A DNA stretch of 64,000 bases from Chelydra serpentina (taxonomy: Eukaryota > Chordata > Testudines > Chelydridae): positions 35,839,001 through 35,903,000 of the forward strand of contig JBAIAC010000004.1 of the NCBI GenBank assembly GCA_037349315.1. The letters run 5' to 3'. Under the pieces are notes generated by a model. That model did no database searches, was not told the DNA's origin, and was given only the letters and a program-made list of their open reading frames with translations. Position 1 is the stretch's first letter, and each line of letters begins with the position of its first letter. The position numbers and the translations under genes were made by a program. This document shows, in pieces, positions 57,725 through 64,000 of the stretch.

Positions 57725-60700
57725 AATCATAGGAGTGGCATCTTTGTACTGGTCTAGGGGACAGCATCATGTTATGTTGACTGAACTCGTACCTTGTAGC
57801 AGGCATACATGTGTTAGTGTACCTGTAGCTTCTATAGAGCACTAAGACCGTGCTTTGTTGACAATAAACCTGGCCTAGTGCCTTCACCACCAAACTGAGC
57901 TGGTGGTCTTTCTTTATGAATAACATCAAGGCCTGCTGAATCAATATGCTACACTCTCTGCTCATGAAGCTAACATTGGAGCTCCAAGAACAGCAGCACT
58001 AGTAGCATTAACAACTCTGCAGCCCTCCACAGCACTAACAACACTACTGGATTGCACTGCTTTGTCGATTGTATTGGAAGGTCCTACCATTGCCTGCAGG
58101 CCTGCTTTCACAGGGAAGTCTGACTAAAACATTGGCGATCTTCACCCATAGCCCCGACACCATTTGACATACCAAACATTCATTTCACATGCCAGCCAGT
58201 GTCGATCTTTGTGACTGGTTATTGTGTATTTGTTCTCAGGTGAACATCTCCCCACTCCGCTAAAGGCTGATATATAGTTTGTGATTAACCACCAGATATA
58301 ACCCTCAGGCTTTCTCCCCCCCCCCCCCCTTTTAATTTTACATTCTGCTTACCAGCTGCTCTTGTTCGTTAAAAAAAAAAATCCCCACTAATTCTCTTGA
58401 AAAACACTAGTACCATATGTCTGTTGGTTATCTGAGAGACTAATGAAAAATATATTTAAAAGATTAGTCCAGTCATGATAGCAAGATGGAAAGATTGAAA
58501 ATCAGAAAGAATGAGTTGAATGTAAGACTGTTGTGTCATTGCTTCATCCAATCTCTACAACACAGAGACAGCCTCTCCTGTTTGAGCTTTGGCCATATGC
58601 TAAAACAATACCCCATGCCATTTCTGTCTCCTCCCTCCCTGCTCCACTAATGCTTTTAGCAGCAACAATGAAATCAGAAAGCTTTCTTGTCACATGCCAT
58701 CTCTCTGCAGGGGAGAGATTTCTGATTGTCTTCAGTTCTCCAATGGAGATTATTTCTCTCTCACTCTTTCAGGAAGATTGGCAGAGTTAACACTGACTTG
58801 AAATTAGAGGTACCTGTTACAATGTGCTGATTGGAGAGAATTGTTTCTAGAGTGCTTGAAAAGTTTCAAAGGGCTGTTTTAAAGCACTTGTGAGGATGCA
58901 TTACTCAAAATACATCCGTATTGTTTTTTAAATGGCTCTGACCCCATCTATCTGAAATGGAAGAGGCCTAAGAATGTAGTGTTTCAGCCCACTGGATGAT
59001 CAGGTTTCCTTGGGACACAGAGTAATGCAAACAGTCTAACCTCTTTCTTTTCTCCAGTACCTTCTGTCATGCAACCAGCCTCACTAGAGTGTATTTTTAA
59101 ATTCAGTTCCCATCCTCACACTCTGATTGGAGAAGAAGAATATAAGCAGTAGAGAATGTGGCCTGCCTTAATGCCTCTGCACTTCCTCTAAAAGTGTGAC
59201 ATCTCTTCTGATGTGCATCATCACCTCCAGCAGCATGCTCTCCCCTGGTAGAATGAACGTGTCCAGATTTCTCAGCCAACATATTTCCTTCAGGCCCAGA
59301 AGCAACAGAGCCCCTGACTGACACCCTTACAGTATCAGCATAGAAATGCATTGGTTAGTGCAGCTCTGCAAATGGCTGTGCTGAAAAATCCATGTTTCCT
59401 CAGGTAGCTAAACTTTTTATAGGCAACACTGTCTCTGGTGATGGCTGCTTTTATTTATTTTGTCTTCTTCCAGTTAGGGGCCAGACCAGCCAGTTAATGG
59501 CTTGACCTGACCTGAGAGTGCTCTGCATTGAGCCAGTCCCCAGCTGCAAGCTATAGCAGCCTGAAGAGTCTATACAACAGCTGGAAATTGCCAGAAACAA
59601 AGACACCCTGTCCTGTTCTCTCCCTTGCTACTCCCCTCACAGCATTCAGTGTGGGAGGGAAAGGTGTAGACGTAGAAGTCACTACAGCAGCTTTGTACCA
59701 CTATACAATCCCTCTAAACTGGGTCAGCCTTCCTGGAGTAGGCTAAATTGGCTTAGGGCATCCGGCAGAGTGGCGCTCAGCTGCCCTAACCGAGGGTAGA
59801 ATCTGCATATTTCCCCCCTGATTTTACCCTTTTCCAGTTGTGCCATTTGATTTGCAAACAGCAATCTCTTCTCTGGGTTTCTTTGTTAGTTAACATTTGC
59901 AGTATATGCAGCAGGGGTGGTCATGCTTTGCATAGTTATTCATCCTGCTAAAATGGTGGCTATGTTGGGAGGAGGAAGGCGGCTCCTTCCGTGGGTGGCA
60001 GAATGATGGATTTTTAATGAAAGCTATTTAAAGCCTGGTTTTTAAAGAGGCCTTATTCTGTTCTCCCTTTTTGTGCCTGCAAATAATGATGTAGGGGAAA
60101 CTAGCCATGTGCCAGACATAGTCACAATCTGGAGTTCTGATGTCCATGACCTGCACTGTTCCCACAAATAAATGTGCCTGCCATTACTTACAACGAGCAA
60201 ACTGCAATTGCACAAAAAGAGCCTGGGTTTTAAAAATAAGTCATTTAATTAAGACCTTTATGGACATTCTGGATGAGATGCTAAGCTACTTAATTGCCTC
60301 CTTTAAAAGAGCCTCTTTTGTATGCTGAACCTTTCTATGTTTCTAAAATAAAAAGGTGCTACAACAAACAATACCTTCTTCAGTGAGAAATACACTATCT
60401 GGGTGCATTTTCAGACAGTCAGTTCTCCAGGAAAATTGTTAGCTTGTATGTTCGGGATGAAATTAGCAATGAGATGCACTGGGTGTACCAATCCATCAGA
60501 GAAATGTGAAATCAGCACCATGAAGAAAAACCACTATTACCATGTGTCAACAGATTTACAGGGAGTGTGGAAATTAAGTTGATGTAACTGTAATTACTGA
60601 GTGGCTGTTCCTGTTTTCTTAAAATGTTCATTCAGATCAGTATGAACTGATCTGGAAGTGATATTACCCAACAGTGAGATACTGCATTTTTTAAAGGCTG

Positions 60701-61089
60701 CCAGACTCCCATTTAGCATTTAATTATTTTTTTTTAAATCCTTCTTTTCATGTGCCAAACATTATGAGTTAGTGCAGATTTCTGATCTGATTCTGAAACC
60801 ATTACAGGCATCCAAGCAAGACTGCAAGATGTTTCTATGACTCCATTTATAGAACACTGATGGAAAGATGGCATCACTGCATGACATCATTCATCCTCGG
60901 TGCAACCAATGAAGAGAGGGCCTGTTGGAATCCATGCTAATAGACTGGTCCTCTGTAACACATGCAGTGCGTTTCTAAAGTTACGGCTGATCACCTGAAA
61001 TCCTTGCCTGCTTTTGTTTACAGAATAAATAAAACAACTTTTCATTTACTAGCAGCTGGCTCCTGAGGATGTCAAAACATTTCATAAGC
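57725..61089. other. Long stretch without recognised features
   Basis: A poly-C run near 58,316-58,330 and a poly-A run near 58,370 are low complexity. No gene or named repeat recognised. Confidence 0.45.
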
Positions 61090-61290
61090 ACCCATTCATT
61101 AAAAGCCTCCCAAGTAAGTTACGGTACACATGTATTCTATTTGTTTTGCAGAGAGGGAAACTGAGGCAAAAAGAGGTTAAGATAACTTGCCCATGGTCAC
61201 ACATCAAGCCAATGTCAGAGCCAGATACAGAACCTACGAGTCCTGATTCTCAAACAATTTTGCTAGACAATCTTCCTTCCCTAGAGAACA
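61090..61290 (-). mobile_element. MIR SINE, antisense
   Basis: GAGAGGGAAACTGAGGCAAA, GGTTAAGATAACTTGCCCAT, GGTCACACATCAAG and CAGAGCCAGATACAGAACC are the antisense MIR core in the right order. Confidence 0.8.
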
Positions 61291-61534
61291 GCATATGCTT
61301 TTACAGCTTAACCTTAAATGCAATTTAATGGTCCAGACTTTCAGCCCAGCCTTGATTAATCTGCCCCTTTTTTTGCATATCTTAGTACTTGATTGGTGAA
61401 TGCATTTAAATGACCTAATTTTTCCTTAAATGAAAATTTCAGGCACAAAAGGAGGACCAGGCTTTGAAAATCTGCTGCAGTCTCTCTCCATCTCACTAGT
61501 CATGGTTTAATATAATAAATGTCTATCCTTACAT

Positions 61535-61665
61535 TCAAGGATCCCAAAGCACCATTAAAATATTAATAAAATAAGGCTCAGAATATCCCCATAAGGTAGG
61601 TATCACCATCTCCAGTTTACAAACAGGGGAAGTGAGGCAGAAAGGTATTGAGAGAGTGAGAGAGA
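61535..61665 (-). mobile_element. MIR SINE fragment, antisense
   Basis: AAGGATCCCAAAGCACC, CATAAGGTAGGTATCACC and AAACAGGGGAAGTGAGGCAG match the 3' half of MIR. Confidence 0.65.
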
Positions 61666-62052
61666 TATTGGTTTTTACGTAGTGTCAATGTTTCACACCT
61701 GTGAATAACGAGCTTATGTTCCAGGAGTTTCTTTCATTTCTTTCAATTATTTTTGTGCCAGGAGGATCAGTGACTTCTTCACTTGGAACCCAAGATGTTC
61801 CACAGATGGATTACACCATTTGTTCAGGTGTGATTTTTTTCCAAGAAAGATTTTCTGTTGAGAAGAAAATTGAAGCAATGTTGAAAGAAAGAATACAAGA
61901 GCAATTAATGCACAAATGAGTTGGTGTGTATCCCAATGTCTGATTGGGTGCTCATCTAGCCTTGTACCTGCTTATCTGTGTGATTTGCATGCCTAATTTT
62001 GGCATGCATGAATTAAATGCATAATTGTTGCATGATCAGGTTGGCCTCTATC

Positions 62053-62221
62053 CATAGAATTTAAGGTCAGAAGGAACCATTTGGTCATCTAGTCTGACCT
62101 CCTTTGTATATCACAGGCCATGAAATTTCACCTAGTTACCCCTGTTTTAAGGTCAATAATTGGTGTTTGATTAAAGCATAACTTGTGTTTGGCTAAAAAG
62201 CAAATTTTCCAGAAAGGCATC
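62053..62221 (-). mobile_element. Old CR1 3' UTR, left part of a split copy
   Basis: TCCATAGAATTTAAGGTCAG and GGTCATCTAGTCTGACCTCC are the antisense CR1 3' end. The copy is interrupted at GGCATC by the solo LTR. Confidence 0.82.
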
Positions 62222-63031
62222 TGTCATAAATATAAAGGGAAGGGGGAGAGGGTCTGATGCAGATAAAATCCTCTTACCAGTAAAGGGTTAAGAAATGCAG
62301 GTAGCCAGACTGACACCTGACCTGGCTGGCATCTGACCAATGGGGGGACAAGATACTTTCAAATCTTGGGAGGGGGAAAGCTTTGTGTGTGGGTCTTTGT
62401 CAGACTCAGAGTGAGCTTGGAGTAAAAAGGAACCAGTCATCTTTTCATCAAATCCTCACTTTTCTAAAGTAAGTCTAGTCAGCATAGCAAGTAGATTTCG
62501 GTTTATTTTGCTTGGTGTGTGTTCCCTGTGTTAGAGGGAGGGGTTATTCCTTTTTTTTTCTGTAACTTTAAGGGTTTGTCCAGAGGGGGAATCTCTCTGA
62601 GTTTGGAAATTGAGTACCCTGTACATTAGTTACCATCCTGATTTTACAGAGCTGATTTTACCTTCTTTGTTTTAATAAAATCCTTCTTTTAAGAAGCTGA
62701 CTGTTTTCTATGGTGTTAAAAACCCCAGGGGTGGGATTTTTTTAGATCACTGTGTAACCAACTGGTTAGGAGATTATTCTCAAGCTTCCCAGAAAGGTGG
62801 GGTACGGGCTTGAGAGGATATTTTGGGGGGAAGGGAACTTTAAGTGGTCCCCTTTCCTGGATTCCTGTTTAGAATACTTGATGGTGGCAGTGGAAGAAGC
62901 ATTTCTCAGGGTGCAGGGAATTTTGTACCTTGGGGGTTTTAACCTAAGCTGGTAAAAATAAGCTTAGGAGCTCTTCATGCGGGTCCCCACGTTTTTACCC
63001 TAGAGTTTAGGGTGGGGAGGGAACCCTGACA
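62222..63031 (+). mobile_element. Solo LTR inside CR1
   Basis: The ends are TGTCATAAAT and CCCTGACA, inverted TGTCA/TGACA termini. GCATC flanks both sides (62,217-62,221 and 63,032-63,036). AATAAA lies at 62,674-62,679. It is 810 bp with no coding sequence. Confidence 0.9.
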
Positions 63032-64000
63032 GCATCCCATCTTGATCTGAAGACATTAAGAAAAGGAGAACTCACCACTTCCCTTGGTAGTTTGTGCTAG
63101 TAGTTAATCAGTGTCACTTTTAAAAAATTGTGCCTAATTTGTCATTTGAATTTGTCTGACTAATGCCAGACGTTGGTTCTTGTTATGTATTTCTCTGCCA
63201 GATTAAAGAATCTTTTAGTATTATTCTCACAGCTCTAGTATTCTCTCCCTGTGAAGGGACATGCTGCAATCAAGTCACCTTTCAGTCTTTTTACTGATAA
63301 ACTAAACAGATTGAGCTCTTTAAGTCTCTCACTGCAAGGCTTTTCTCCTGCCCCCAATATTTTTGGTGGTTCTTTTCTGCATCTTGTCCAATTTTTCAAC
63401 ATCCTTTCTAAAATATGAATACCAGAGCAGGATGCAGTATTCCACTATCAATCTCACCAATGTCATATACAGAAGTAAAATCACCTCCCTACTCAGTCTC
63501 CTACTCCCCTGTTTATATATCCAAGGATTGCATTAGCCTTTTTGCCACAGCATCGCACTGGGAGCTCATGGTGAGTTGCTTATTCTCTATGACCCCTAAA
63601 TCCTTTTCAGTGTCACTGCTTTCTGGAATACAGACCCCCATTCTGTACATATGGCCTAGATGTATAATTCTTCCTGGATGTATACTTTTGCATTTGTCTG
63701 TACAAAAAACACATTTGTTTGAATACCAAGTGATCCAGATAGTGCTGTATGACTGCCCGGTCCCCATAGTTATTTATCAATCTGTTTGTCATCCATCATT
63801 TTTTTCAACAGTAACTTTATATTTACCTCCAGTTCATTGATGAAAATGTTGAATACCATTGGGCTTAGTACCACTCCCTGTGGAACCCCACTAGAAACAT
63901 CCCCCTTTCGATAACAGATTTTTTTTAGATCTGTCAGTCAGTCAGTTCTTAATCCATTTAATGTGCACTTTATTGATATTGTACAGTGCTAATTTTAAAA
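63032..64000 (-). pseudogene. Old CR1, right part of the split copy, runs off the window
   Basis: After the LTR the CR1 resumes with GCATCCCATCTTGATCTGAA. Read on the minus strand, 63,767-63,513 encodes SSDTEKDLGVIENKQLTMSS and QCDAVAKR, matching the C-terminal part of CR1 ORF2. Further right, the reverse complement of GTACCACTCCCTGTGGAACC codes for the V.QGS..G.. motif. Many stops and shifts are present. The element continues past 64,000. Confidence 0.85.

Overview
The window looks like noncoding DNA from a turtle, probably a cryptodire. The main evidence is at 57,543-57,724, a tRNA-headed SINE whose 3' tail is nearly identical to the 3' end of the CR1 LINE at 40,538. This is the layout known for the tortoise Pol III SINE. 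Abundant CR1, solo LTRs, PIF/Harbinger, hAT, Penelope-like and old MIR/CORE-SINE sequence fit a reptilian genome. I found no convincing host gene. One 134-nt exon-like stretch (27,131-27,264, minus strand) is a weak candidate.

Layout. 0-10 kb: mostly unique AT-rich sequence with old MITEs, MIR and CR1 tails, plus a clean solo LTR (1,933-2,587). 10-20 kb: a GC-rich solo LTR with an internal minisatellite (10,359-11,545), a decayed hAT element (13.46-14.0 kb) and a Penelope-like 3' end (18.65-19.23 kb). 20-31 kb: a solo LTR, then a broken Gypsy element (LTR, tRNA-Leu-type primer site, gag, reverse transcriptase), fragments of LTR and CR1, another solo LTR, a second Gypsy pol fragment and a CR1 fragment. 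32,577-37,634: a complete PIF/Harbinger DNA transposon with TAA target duplication, terminal inverted repeats, an apparently intact MYB/SANT-like gene (two exons, plus strand) and an apparently intact DDE transposase gene (minus strand). 40,538-45,499: a nearly full-length but inactivated CR1 (minus strand) with ORF1, ORF2 and duplicated 5'-UTR units. 45.6-48.8 kb: two related LTRs in opposite orientation, one inserted in an older CR1. 50.2-50.9 kb: an antisense Gypsy integrase fossil. 53.8-57.7 kb: CR1 pieces, a hAT MITE with perfect 8-bp target duplication, and the SINE. 61-64 kb: MIR pieces and an old CR1 split by a solo LTR.

How the parts work together. The only gene pair that may still be functional belongs to the Harbinger element. 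In this superfamily the MYB-like protein and the DDE transposase are both needed for movement; here they are convergent and share a short 3' region. The CR1 and the SINE form a LINE/SINE pair with a common 3' tail. Everything else recognised is fossil or solo LTR, and the nested insertions give a relative chronology.
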